Shown: positions 15,971-23,723 of the stretch, piece after piece | Position numbering within the stretch: position 1 is the stretch's first letter | Layout: each line of letters starts with the position of its first letter | Source: Streptomyces shenzhenensis | Lineage (GTDB): Bacteria > Actinomycetota > Actinomycetes > Streptomycetales > Streptomycetaceae | Length of the DNA stretch: 64,000 bases | Assembly: GCF_021462265.1 (NCBI RefSeq) | Contig: NZ_JAJONF010000042.1 | Location: 16,677-80,676, forward strand | Direction: 5' to 3' | Translations under genes and position numbers: made by a program | Notes under the pieces: generated by a model | Seen by the model: only the letters and a program-made list of their open reading frames with translations | Database searches by the model: none | Told to the model about the DNA's origin: nothing

Positions 15971-17047
15971 TCAGATCTCTATGCAGGTACGCAGGGCGGT
16001 GCCGGTGCGCATCTGGTCCAGGGCCTCGTTGATCCCGGCCAGCGGCACCCGGTGGGTGATCAGGCCCTCCAGGTCGATCCGGCCGGCCCGCCACAGGGCG
16101 ATCGTCCGTTCGTAGGAGCGCACCACGTCTCCGCCGCCGTACATCGACGGCAGGATCCGCTTCTCGTCGAAGAACAGCTCGAACATGTTGAGCTGGAGGA
16201 AGTCGTCCATGGCGCCCGCGCCGACGACCACGAGGGTGCCGCCGCGCCGGGTGTTCTCGTACGCGGTCCGGGCGGTGGCGGACTTGCCGACGACCTCGAA
16301 GACGTAGTCGAAGCCCTCGCCGGCGGTGACCTCCTGCTTGGCGCCGGGCAGTTCGTCGGGCGAGACGGCCTTCGTCGCCCCGAACCTGAGCGCCGACTCG
16401 CGCCGCGACTCGACCGGGTCGACGGCGACGATCTCGGCCGCGCCCTTGAGCCGGGCCCCCTGGATCGCCGAGATCCCGACGCCCCCGCACCCGATGACGG
16501 CGACCGACGAACCGGCCTCCAGGTCAGCCGTGTTGAGGGCCGCGCCGAGCCCGGTGGTCACCCCGCAGCCGATCAGCGCGGCGATGTCGAAGGGCACGTC
16601 GTCGGGGATCGGCACCGCGCACCCGGCGTCGACCACGACCTCCTCGGCGAAGGTGCCGGTGCCCGCGAAGCCGAAGACGTCACCGCCGGGGCGCCGGAAG
16701 TTGGGGGTGCCGGCGTTCATGAACCCGGCCAGGCAGAGCTCGGTCTGCCCGCGCCGGCAGGCGGGACAGGCGCCGCAGGCCGGCAGCCAGCAGACGACCA
16801 CCCGGTCGCCGGGCTTCACCCGGGTGACGCCCTCCCCCACCTCCAGGACCTCGCCCGCGCCCTCGTGGCCCGGCACGAACGGGCCCGGCTGCGGCAGCAC
16901 CCCGCTCATCGCGGACAGGTCCGAGTGGCACAGCCCCGTGGCGCGCACCCGGATCCGCACCCTGCCGGGCCCGAACCCCACCGCCTCGACGTCGTCGAGG
17001 ACGTCCAGCTTCTCCTGGCCGATCTCCTGCAGTACGGCTGCGCGCAT
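15971..17047 (-). CDS. Zinc-dependent alcohol dehydrogenase (MDR family)
   Basis: 358 residues. Catalytic zinc ligands lie in ATGLCHSD (Cys about 38) and VPGHEGAG (His about 63); the structural zinc loop CGACPACRRGQTELC (about 93-107) is complete; the nucleotide-binding motif is GCGGVG near 184. These are class III/NDMA-type features. It oxidises a primary or secondary alcohol with NAD or a bound nicotinamide. It lies between the MaoC gene (29 bases) and the SDR gene (14 bases) and is surely co-transcribed with them. In a steroid side-chain pathway it could oxidise the C26 alcohol made by CYP125; that assignment is inference. Confidence 0.9.
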   Translation of the reverse strand: MRAAVLQEIGQEKLDVLDDVEAVGFGPGRVRIRVRATGLCHSDLSAMSGVLPQPGPFVPGHEGAGEVLEVGEGVTRVKPGDRVVVCWLPACGACPACRRGQTELCLAGFMNAGTPNFRRPGGDVFGFAGTGTFAEEVVVDAGCAVPIPDDVPFDIAALIGCGVTTGLGAALNTADLEAGSSVAVIGCGGVGISAIQGARLKGAAEIVAVDPVESRRESALRFGATKAVSPDELPGAKQEVTAGEGFDYVFEVVGKSATARTAYENTRRGGTLVVVGAGAMDDFLQLNMFELFFDEKRILPSMYGGGDVVRSYERTIALWRAGRIDLEGLITHRVPLAGINEALDQMRTGTALRTCIEI

Positions 17048-17076
17048 GGTGCGGCTCCCCTCAACTGCTCAACTGA

Positions 17077-17934
17077 TCAAGAGTGTTCGACGATCGTGTC
17101 GGCGAGGACCGGCGCGTCCGCCCTCTCGGCGGCGCCGACGGCGACCCGGATCTCCCCGTCGCCCCGCCACATGCGGATCCGCAGCGTCTCCCCCGGGTAC
17201 ACCACCCCGGCGAACCGGGTGGTGTACGACCGCACCCGGCTCACGTCCCCGCCGAGCAGCGTGTCCACGACCGCCTTGAGGGTCATGCCGTAGGTGCACA
17301 GCCCGTGCAGGATGGGCCGGTCGAAGCCGGCGAGCTTGGCGAACTCGGGGTCGGCGTGCAGCGGGTTGTAGTCGCCGGAGAGACGGTAGAGCAGCGCCTG
17401 GTCCTCGCGGATCGCGCGCTCGACGGTCCGGTCGGGCTCGCCCGCCGGCGGTTCGAGCCGGGTGGACGGGCCCCGGTCGCCGCCCCAGCCGCCCTCCCCG
17501 CGTACGAAGATCTGCGCGTCGTTGGTCCACAGCGGGCCGTCGGCGTCCGCGACCTCGGTGCGCATCACGAGGACGGCCGCCTTGCCCTTGTCGTACACGG
17601 CGGCGATCCTGCCGGTGGCGGTGGCGGTGCCCGCGGCCGGGATGGGGCGGTGCAGGGTCAGCGACTGGCCGCCGTGCAGCACCTTGGCGAGGTCGACGTC
17701 GACGCCGGGCATGGACAGCCCGCTGATCACACCGGGAGAGCCGGCGCCCGCGACGGTGGCGAAGCTGGGCAGGACGTGCAGCCGGCTCTCCAGGGTGTAG
17801 CGCAGTTCGTCGGGATCGGTCGCGGGGCGGCCCGCGCCGATGCCGAGGTGGTAGAGCTGGACGTCCCGGCGCTCCCAGCGGATCTCCCCGGACCGGGGTT
17901 CGGCGGCGAGGGCCTTGGCTGCGTCGATGGGCAT
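17077..17934 (-). CDS. hsd4B: MaoC-type enoyl-CoA hydratase, Hsd4B-like
   Basis: 285 residues, a double hot-dog protein. The C-terminal hot-dog has the hydratase-2 motif with catalytic Asp and His in DYNPLHADPEFAKLAGFDRP followed by ILHGLCTYGMTLKAVVD; the N-terminal half carries DVQLYHLGIGAG and GKAAVLV blocks. It closely resembles mycobacterial Hsd4B (286 residues), the hydratase paired with Hsd4A in steroid side-chain beta-oxidation. The start at ATG 17934 is set by CAGGAG five bases upstream; a longer frame to 18003 lacks this. It is the first gene of the operon, 197 bases downstream of a KstR-type box. Confidence 0.88.
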   Translation of the reverse strand: MPIDAAKALAAEPRSGEIRWERRDVQLYHLGIGAGRPATDPDELRYTLESRLHVLPSFATVAGAGSPGVISGLSMPGVDVDLAKVLHGGQSLTLHRPIPAAGTATATGRIAAVYDKGKAAVLVMRTEVADADGPLWTNDAQIFVRGEGGWGGDRGPSTRLEPPAGEPDRTVERAIREDQALLYRLSGDYNPLHADPEFAKLAGFDRPILHGLCTYGMTLKAVVDTLLGGDVSRVRSYTTRFAGVVYPGETLRIRMWRGDGEIRVAVGAAERADAPVLADTIVEHS

Positions 17935-18013
17935 ACGGCTCCTGAGGTGTCTCAAGACCTCGGCACGGCCGTCCGCACCGTCGGTCGCACCGAGGTCGTC
18001 CACGGGGCGGGCC

Positions 18014-18131
18014 AGGGGGCGTCCAGCGGATCATGTCGGCGTCGCGGGCCCTGGCACGTGCGTGTGACCCCGCTCGGCCCGGCCAGGAAGCGCCGTCTCT
18101 TCCAGCAGGCCTGATCCGCCGGACGCTCCCT
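18014..18131. mobile_element. Degenerate MITE relic
   Basis: Left end AGGGGGCGTCCAGCGGATCA (18014-18033) and right end TGATCCGCCGGACGCTCCCT (18112-18131) are inverted repeats matching at 18 of 20 positions. They also resemble the ends of the intact MITE at 38591-38780 (GGGGCTGTCCGGCGGATCA), and the right end is followed by AG so that CTAG is present, as at the intact copy. The interior is only 78 bases and has no coding capacity. Confidence 0.6.
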
Positions 18132-18144
18132 AGAACGCGTTTCA
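18131..18144. promoter_or_regulatory. KstR-type operator upstream of the hsd4B operon
   Basis: TAGAACGCGTTTCA fits the published KstR consensus TNNAACNNGTTNNA at every fixed position. It lies 197 bases before the hsd4B-like gene. The TAG overlaps the CTAG at the edge of the MITE relic. Confidence 0.75.
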
Positions 18145-18191
18145 ATCCGGCGCACCTTGTATAGCCCAGCCCTCCGCACTTGTGAAGCCTC

Positions 18192-18206
18192 CTGACGCTG
18201 TGTCAG
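18192..18206. promoter_or_regulatory. CTGACG-N5-TCAG motif, copy 1
   Basis: CTGACGCTGTGTCAG, a CTGAC...GTCAG inverted repeat, 47 bases from the KstR-type box. One of six copies of the same pattern in the window, all intergenic. Confidence 0.65.
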
Positions 18207-18381
18207 ATCCGGCTGCGGCGGACCATGACATTTGTCCTGCCCGTCGCCGTACATCCGCCTCTGCCGGACCGGCGCCGCCTTTCGTAGGGTCGTACCGCCG
18301 GACGGCACGGCCGGACGGCACGGCCGGACGGCACAGAACGGGTCGGATCAGAACGGTCGGATCGGAACGGGGGCAGACGCG

Positions 18382-19650
18382 ATGTCGTGGTGGCAGCAGG
18401 TGAGGTGCCAGGTGGACGCCTGGCAGCGGGCGCGGGCCGAGTGGCGGGAGGAGGCGGCCCGTTTCAGGGCCCAGCAGAAGGCCGCCCGGAAGAAGGGTGA
18501 GGTGCTCGAGCACGCGGGTCCGCCGCCCTCCGGGTTCGCCCTGCTGCCCTGGCTGCTGATGGGGCTGGGCTCGCTCTCCAACCTGCTCCAGGGCAAGACG
18601 CCCAACCCGCTGGTCGGCTCCTTCGGCCTGCTCGCCTTCAACTCCCTCTACATCTACGTGACCTTCCGCTCCTTCCGCAAAGAGGCCCGGGAGGCCGCCT
18701 CCACCCGCGTCGCGCTGCTGCTGATGGGCCTGCTGACCGTGGGCCTGGCCCTCGGCTACGGCGGCAACTGGCTGATGTTCTTCCCGCTGCTCGGCCTCGC
18801 CACGGGCGCGGCGGTGCGCGGACCCTGGCTGGCCCGGACCGGCATCCCGCTGGCCGTCTTCGCCGGCGCGGTCTCCTGGTACCGGGACGGCTCGGACGCC
18901 ATCACCATCGCCTACGGCACCTTCCTGTCGACGATGATCACCGCCGCGATCCTCTCCCTCTCCGAGGCGGTACGTGAGCTGCGCGCCGCCCGCGAGGAAC
19001 TGGCCCGGCGCGCGGTGGAGAAGGAGCGGCTGCGCTTCTCCCGGGATCTGCACGACCTGCTCGGGCACACCCTGTCGGTGATCGTCGTGAAGTCGGAGGC
19101 GGCCCGCCGGGTCGCGCCCCGCGACCTGGACGCGGCGCTGGCGCAGATCTCCGACATCGAGTCGGTCGGCCGGCAGGCGCTGACCGAGATCCGCGAGGCG
19201 GTGACCGGCTACCGGGAGGGCAGCCTGGCCGCCGATCTCACCCGGGCCCGCTCGGCCCTCACGGCGGCGGGCGTCGAGCCGGTGGTCCGGCAGTCGGGGG
19301 CGCCGCTCGCCCCGCAGACCGAGACGCTGCTGGGCTGGGTGGTGCGCGAGGCGGTCACCAACGTGGTCCGGCACAGCGACGCCACGCGCTGCGAGATCAC
19401 CGTCGACAGCGCCGCCGGGCGGGCCCGGCTGACGGTCACCGACGACGGTCCGGGCCCGGTGGCCGCCGAGGACCGAGGGGAGGGCGGCGGCGGCACCGGT
19501 CTGAAGGGGCTGACCGAGCGCCTCGCGGCGGCGGGCGGCTCCCTTCAGGCCGGCCCGGCGCCACGCGGCGGCTTCACGGTCACCGCGGAGCTGCCGACCG
19601 AGGCGCTGGAGTTGCTGACCTCGGCGGCTACGGCGCCCAGGGCGAGCTGA
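18382..19650 (+). CDS. Sensor histidine kinase (LuxR-system type)
   Basis: 422 residues. An N-terminal charged segment is followed by about five or six membrane helices (residues 50-190) forming the sensor, a short coiled coil (VRELRAAREELARRAVEKER), the HisKA_3 phospho-acceptor motif FSRDLHDLLGHTLSVIVVKS (His near 227), and an HATPase with N box EAVTNVVRHSDA and DDGPGP. This is the DesK/LiaS class that works with NarL-type regulators. The matching response regulator is not adjacent: it starts 1.8 kb downstream, beyond a GH54 gene on the other strand whose 3' end overlaps the kinase by 23 bases. Start ATG 18382. Signal unknown. Confidence 0.92.
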   Translation: MSWWQQVRCQVDAWQRARAEWREEAARFRAQQKAARKKGEVLEHAGPPPSGFALLPWLLMGLGSLSNLLQGKTPNPLVGSFGLLAFNSLYIYVTFRSFRKEAREAASTRVALLLMGLLTVGLALGYGGNWLMFFPLLGLATGAAVRGPWLARTGIPLAVFAGAVSWYRDGSDAITIAYGTFLSTMITAAILSLSEAVRELRAAREELARRAVEKERLRFSRDLHDLLGHTLSVIVVKSEAARRVAPRDLDAALAQISDIESVGRQALTEIREAVTGYREGSLAADLTRARSALTAAGVEPVVRQSGAPLAPQTETLLGWVVREAVTNVVRHSDATRCEITVDSAAGRARLTVTDDGPGPVAAEDRGEGGGGTGLKGLTERLAAAGGSLQAGPAPRGGFTVTAELPTEALELLTSAATAPRAS

Positions 19651-21208
19651 CGGCCCAGCTCACGTCGTCGGTCCAGGACGTGGCGCTGTCCCAGGCGTTG
19701 GAGCCGCCGTCGCTCGCGATGTAGAGGTTGTAGTTGTAGTGGCGCAGGTATTTCGTCGGATAGTTGTACGAGGCGAAGGACGTGCCCGTGCCGCTCTTGC
19801 CGGTCGTCGGACAGAAGGTGGCGTCCTGTCTGAACGTGGTGGTGCCGTCCATGGGCTGCCGGTAGATCTTGTAGTTGTAGTGGCGCAGGTAGTCGCCGGG
19901 GTAGTTGCGGGACTCGAAGGAGACGCAGGAACTGCTCGCGAGGCCGGGGCGGACGATCCAGGTGGCGTCGTTCTTGTCGAGGGTGGAGCTGCTGGAGGTG
20001 ACGGCGGACAGGACCCCGGCGTCGTTCTGGTGCCGGACGTAGTCGGTGGTGCAGCAGGACGTGGTGGCCCGGAGCGAGATCTCCGAGGCGGAGCCGAGGC
20101 TGCCGGCGGAGCCGGTCGCGCCGCCGTAGCCGACGGAGACGATGTCGGACTGGACGGCGTCGTCGGCGGCGTCGGTCGGGATGCCGGAGGTCATCACGCC
20201 CTCGAAGAACGAACCGATGGAGCCGTTGCTGTTGTCGCCGCCGGTGCCGAGGACGATCGCGCCCTCCTGGTGCATCGGTGAGTAACCACTGCCGGTGCTG
20301 GGTTCACTTCCGGAATACGTGGTGGTGAGACCGCCGGATTGCGCGTTTCCCCATTTCAGTGCGAAATGGTTCTGCCCGTTGTTCTTCAGCAAAGCGGTGA
20401 CGAACGGCAGCGCGCCCGTGCCCGTGTCGGACGAGTTGGTGCTGTAGCCGAGCCCGGACTGGAAGAGCCCGTTCTCCAGGTCCGCCTGGACCCAGGGGCC
20501 GGAGCCGTAGCAGGGCGCGAACCAGCACTCGGTGCCGAAGTTGATCGCGTCCATGTGGCCGTTGCCGGTGTCCTTGTTGTTGGTCTCGGCGTTGCCGTAG
20601 TCGAAGCAGCAACTGCCGTTCACATGGGTGCCGGAGGTGACCATGTACATCCCCTCGGCGGCGCCGTTGGTGGCGACTCCCGAGGTGGCGTCGTCGCGGT
20701 AGCCCATGCCGGCGGAGATCTCCAGGCCGTAGACCTGGTGCCCGCCGACGGTCACCGGCAGCGCGTCCGCCGGGGCCCCGACATCGGCCGCGCCGGCTCC
20801 GCCCGCGCCTTCGACGGTGAGGTCGTTGTGCTTGCTGGACTGGTCGTAGATCTTGGTGATGATGCAGGTCGTACCGGCGCAGAAGGAGTTCTGCGCGGCC
20901 GCGTCGGCGTAGCCCCCGGCGGTCAGCAGGCCGATGTCGGCCGTGGCGCTGTCCGAGGCGCGCCGCACCTGGTAGAGGGAGCCGCTGTACGACGAGTACA
21001 GCGCCCGCACCATGCTGTGCGCGGCGACGCACGGGGTGCCGGCGGCGGCGTAGACGTCACAGGGCAGCGAACTCGCGGCGGACGCCTCGGGGGCGCCGGC
21101 CCCGACGACGAGCGCGGCGATGGTCGCGAACGCGGCCAGCACGGACAGCACGGCTCTGCGGACGCGCGGCGGACAGGAACGCAGGGCTCGTACAGGCACT
21201 GAGAGCAC
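19628..21208 (-). CDS. Secreted alpha-L-arabinofuranosidase (GH54 + CBM42)
   Basis: 526 residues. A long signal peptide (basic RALRSCPPRVRRAVL, then a hydrophobic run, ending near APEASA-A) directs export. Residues about 45-370 are the GH54 catalytic domain: FGTECWFAPC holds the nucleophile Glu and GTGGDNSNGSIGSFFEGVM the acid/base Asp of this family, with the characteristic adjacent cysteines in SCCFDYG. The last 150 residues are the arabinose-binding beta-trefoil (CBM42) with repeats such as NYPGDYLRHYNYKIY and NYPTKYLRHYNYNLY. It removes arabinofuranosyl side chains from plant hemicellulose. GTG 21208 has GAGG upstream. GH54 is best known from fungi; its position between a kinase and its regulator suggests insertion. 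Confidence 0.93.
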   Translation of the reverse strand: MLSVPVRALRSCPPRVRRAVLSVLAAFATIAALVVGAGAPEASAASSLPCDVYAAAGTPCVAAHSMVRALYSSYSGSLYQVRRASDSATADIGLLTAGGYADAAAQNSFCAGTTCIITKIYDQSSKHNDLTVEGAGGAGAADVGAPADALPVTVGGHQVYGLEISAGMGYRDDATSGVATNGAAEGMYMVTSGTHVNGSCCFDYGNAETNNKDTGNGHMDAINFGTECWFAPCYGSGPWVQADLENGLFQSGLGYSTNSSDTGTGALPFVTALLKNNGQNHFALKWGNAQSGGLTTTYSGSEPSTGSGYSPMHQEGAIVLGTGGDNSNGSIGSFFEGVMTSGIPTDAADDAVQSDIVSVGYGGATGSAGSLGSASEISLRATTSCCTTDYVRHQNDAGVLSAVTSSSSTLDKNDATWIVRPGLASSSCVSFESRNYPGDYLRHYNYKIYRQPMDGTTTFRQDATFCPTTGKSGTGTSFASYNYPTKYLRHYNYNLYIASDGGSNAWDSATSWTDDVSWAVSSPWAP

Positions 21209-21259
21209 GGTGCACCTCTTCTTGGTTCCTCGTAGGGCGGTGCGGGTTCTGGTTGTCCG

Positions 21260-21318
21260 GTATGCCGAACGTTGTTCGATCGAAATACCGAACTCGTTCA
21301 GATGTCGAAATGCCGACC
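21260..21318. promoter_or_regulatory. Direct repeats upstream of the GH54 gene
   Basis: CGAAATACCGAAC at 21281-21293 and CGAAATGCCGACC at 21306-21318 are 25 bases apart, with a third related TATGCCGAACG at 21261-21271. They lie 50-110 bases upstream of the arabinofuranosidase start and may bind a sugar-responsive regulator; this is inference. Confidence 0.35.
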
Positions 21319-21440
21319 ATTCGCCGACCGTTCGGGGGAATTGCAGAGGCATTGTTTGAGCACGGTCAACCCGCGTCAAGCCCTGCGGCCCGGAACAATG
21401 ACCATTCTTTAATTGCCGGGCCCGAGGCTAGGATTGGGCT

Positions 21441-22094
21441 GTGTGCGAGCCTGCGAACGAGACGCCCCGGGACCATCGGCCGGCCAGGTCCATCAGGGTG
21501 CTGCTCGCCGAGGACCAGAGGATGATGCGCGGGGCTCTCGCCCTACTGCTCGGAATGGAGCCGGACATCGAGGTCGTCGCCCAGGTCGCGGCGGGCGACG
21601 CGATCGTGGACGCCGCCCTCGCCCACCGGCCCGACGTGGCGCTCCTCGACATCGAACTGCCGGGCGTGAGCGGCCTGGACGCGGCGGCGCAGCTGCGCGA
21701 GCAGGCGCCGGACTGCCGGGTGCTGATCCTCACCACCTTCGGCCGGCCCGGCTATCTGCGCCGGGCGATGGAGGCCGGGGCGGCCGGGTTCCTCGTCAAG
21801 GACGGCCCGGTGGAGGAACTGGCGCGGGCGATCCGGCGGGTGCTCACCGGGCAGACCGTGGTCGACCCGGCGCTCGCCGCGGCCGCGCTCAGCGCCGGGC
21901 CGAACCCGCTCACCGCGCGCGAGTGCGACGTGCTGAAGGCGTCGGCGGACGGCGCGACCGTCGCCGACATCGCGGCGAAGCTGCATCTGTCGGAGTCGAC
22001 CGTCCGCAACTACCTCTCCGCCGCGATCGGCAAGACCGGCACCCGCAACCGGGCGGAGGCGGTACGGGAGGCGCGGCAGCAGGGGTGGCTGTGA
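21441..22094 (+). CDS. NarL/LuxR-family response regulator
   Basis: 217 residues. Receiver domain 14-130 with the acidic pocket (LLAEDQRMM), phospho-acceptor Asp in DVALLDIELPG and the Lys in GFLVKDGPVE; LuxR-type helix-turn-helix 150-212 (LTARECDVLKASADGATVAD, LHLSESTVRNYLSAAIGKTG). It is the expected partner of the histidine kinase at 18382. Because the GH54 gene separates them it needs its own promoter: TAGGAT at 21430-21435 lies five bases before the GTG start, which points to a leaderless mRNA. Confidence 0.93.
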   Translation: MCEPANETPRDHRPARSIRVLLAEDQRMMRGALALLLGMEPDIEVVAQVAAGDAIVDAALAHRPDVALLDIELPGVSGLDAAAQLREQAPDCRVLILTTFGRPGYLRRAMEAGAAGFLVKDGPVEELARAIRRVLTGQTVVDPALAAAALSAGPNPLTARECDVLKASADGATVADIAAKLHLSESTVRNYLSAAIGKTGTRNRAEAVREARQQGWL

Positions 22095-22115
22095 GCCGCG
22101 CCGGACGTCACCGGA

Positions 22116-22874
22116 TCAGCCCGAGGTGATCGCCTTCGCGTCCGCGTAACCCGTCCCGTCCGGGGCCACGCACACGAACCAGTCCACCGGGGAGCCGGCG
22201 GCCGCGCGGGGCACGGCCACCGTGGCGGCACCGCTCTTCCAGGTGCACCGGACCTGCCGGACGGTGGTGGCGACCATGCCCACCACGAGCCGGCCCTCGG
22301 CGTCCTCCTCGGCCAGGTGGGACGCTCCCGACTCCAGGTCGGCTACGGCGAACTTCTCCCACTTGTCGACCGTGTTGAAGATGACCGGCCGGAGAGGGGC
22401 GTCGCCGTAGTACAGGCTCGCGTAGAACGACGTCCTGCCGACCAGGCGCGTGAGCCCGGGCAGTGCGCTGCCGTCGATGCCGTAGCTCTGCATCGCCTCC
22501 CGCTGCCGGGCCGCCTCCGTCCTGTCGCGCGGCGCCTGCCACACGGAGACCACCACCCGCCAGCGCTTGCCGTGGTCGGTGCCGTGGGCCAGCTCCGTGA
22601 CCTGGGGCCGCGCCACGTCCCGTACCTGGGTGGCCACCTGGGTGCGATGTTCTCCGGGGCGGCCGGCGAAGGCCAGCGTCGCCCCCGCCGAACCCGCCAG
22701 GACCACCACCGCCGTGGCCGCCGCCACCGCCCAGCGGCGGGCGCGGCGCCGGCGGCCGCCGCGCACGACCGCCTGTACGGGGGCCGTACCGATCTCGACC
22801 TCGTCCGTGGCGTCCGCCAGGAGGAGGGCGATGTCCGTCTGTGTCATGTCGTGGTTCTCCCGGTCCGCGCTCAT
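22116..22874 (-). CDS. Single-pass membrane protein, probable regulatory partner of the downstream-overlapping sigma factor
   Basis: 252 residues: a short acidic cytoplasmic N-terminus (about 1-50), a basic stop-transfer RRRRARRW, one membrane helix (AVAAATAVVVLAGSAGATLA, about 50-70) and about 180 extracytoplasmic residues with no recognised domain. Its ATG overlaps the sigma factor stop codon (ATGA at 22874-22871), so the two are translationally coupled. That arrangement is usual for a sigma factor and its membrane anti-sigma partner, but no zinc-finger anti-sigma motif is present, so the role is inferred. An internal ATG at 22847 (MTQTDIALLLADAT) is an alternative start. It converges on the response regulator gene. 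Confidence 0.75.
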   Translation of the reverse strand: MSADRENHDMTQTDIALLLADATDEVEIGTAPVQAVVRGGRRRRARRWAVAAATAVVVLAGSAGATLAFAGRPGEHRTQVATQVRDVARPQVTELAHGTDHGKRWRVVVSVWQAPRDRTEAARQREAMQSYGIDGSALPGLTRLVGRTSFYASLYYGDAPLRPVIFNTVDKWEKFAVADLESGASHLAEEDAEGRLVVGMVATTVRQVRCTWKSGAATVAVPRAAAGSPVDWFVCVAPDGTGYADAKAITSG

Positions 22875-23413
22875 CGGTTACGCCCTCCCTGGGTCACCAT
22901 GTCGGCCAGTCCCGGTATGGCACGCAGCTTCGCGATCCCCTTGGCCGCGTTGCTCTTGACCGTGCCGGCCGAGCAGCCCATCGCCCGCGCCGCCTGGGTC
23001 TCCGTCAGGTCCTCCCAGTAGCGCAGCACCACCGCCTCCCGCTGCCGCGGCGGCAGTTGGGAGAGCGCCTTGAGCAGGGCGCTGCGGTCGTCGGCCTGGG
23101 CGATCCGGTCCCCCGCGTCCGGCACCTCGCGCACCAGGCCCGAGTCGTCCTTCGGCGCGAGGAACTCCTTGAGTCTCCTTCTGTGCCTGCGTGCGTGCGC
23201 GTTGATCATCACGCGCCGTACGTACGCCTCCGGGTCGTCGGCCGCGCCCACCTTCCGCCAGGCCACGAAGACCTTTTCGAGCGTCGTCTGGACCAGGTCC
23301 TCGGCGGCGTGCTGCTCCCCCGTGAGAAGAAACGCCGTACGCATCAGCCGCGGCCAGCGGCCGATCACGAAGCTCTGGAACTGCTCGTCGCGAGCGTCCT
23401 TCCGCTCCCCCAT
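22871..23413 (-). CDS. RNA polymerase sigma factor, SigE (ECF41-unrelated, actinobacterial SigE) family
   Basis: 180 residues. Region 2 spans about 12-80 (FVIGRWPRLMRTAFLLTGEQ, AAEDLVQTTLEKVFVAW) and region 4 about 110-160 with the helix-turn-helix YWEDLTETQAARAMGCSAGT then VKSNAAKGIAKLR. This is the compact SigE-family ECF type abundant in streptomycetes. The ATG at 23413 is five bases after AGGAGG, which decides against the GTG at 23419. It is followed by the overlapping membrane-protein gene. Target promoters are unknown. Confidence 0.92.
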   Translation of the reverse strand: MGERKDARDEQFQSFVIGRWPRLMRTAFLLTGEQHAAEDLVQTTLEKVFVAWRKVGAADDPEAYVRRVMINAHARRHRRRLKEFLAPKDDSGLVREVPDAGDRIAQADDRSALLKALSQLPPRQREAVVLRYWEDLTETQAARAMGCSAGTVKSNAAKGIAKLRAIPGLADMVTQGGRNR

Positions 23414-23620
23414 GGACACCTCCTAGATATGAAGAGGAGTCCACGAGCAGCCCGAACCGTTGCCTGCCGCACCAGGATCTTCCGGCCGGCTCCGCCAAGG
23501 TCTTCCGGCGCGGCGGCGGTCAGTCGTCCGGAAGGCCCTCACTCATGTCAAGACCCGGTCAGCCGTGAACGCTGTCCCCGTCCACATCCTCCCCGTCCAC
23601 ATCCTCCCCGCCCCACACGC

Positions 23621-23723
23621 CCGGACCATCCGCCGGACCGCACACCCGGACCACCCGCCGGACCGCACACCCGGACCACCCACCGGGCCGCACATCTGGA
23701 CCACCCACCGGACAGAACGCCTA
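23621..23723. repeat. 25-bp tandem repeat running into the thiolase stop codon
   Basis: Four full units at 23621-23645, 23646-23670, 23671-23695 and 23696-23720, beginning CCGGACCA or close to it and containing CCGCCGGACCGCACAC, then a partial fifth unit whose first three bases are the stop codon of the thiolase gene. Two 15-base copies of CGTCCACATCCTCCC precede it (about 23579-23608). The whole 23420-23720 gap has no gene. Confidence 0.85.

Larger units (their letters stand above)
17935..18381. other. Divergent regulatory region between the hsd4B operon and the histidine kinase
   Basis: 447 bases without a gene. From left to right it contains an eroded MITE relic (18014-18131), a KstR-type box (18131-18144), the CTGACG-N5-TCAG motif (18192-18206), and a short CGGACGGCACGGC tandem repeat (about 18298-18335) before the kinase start. 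Confidence 0.6.
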
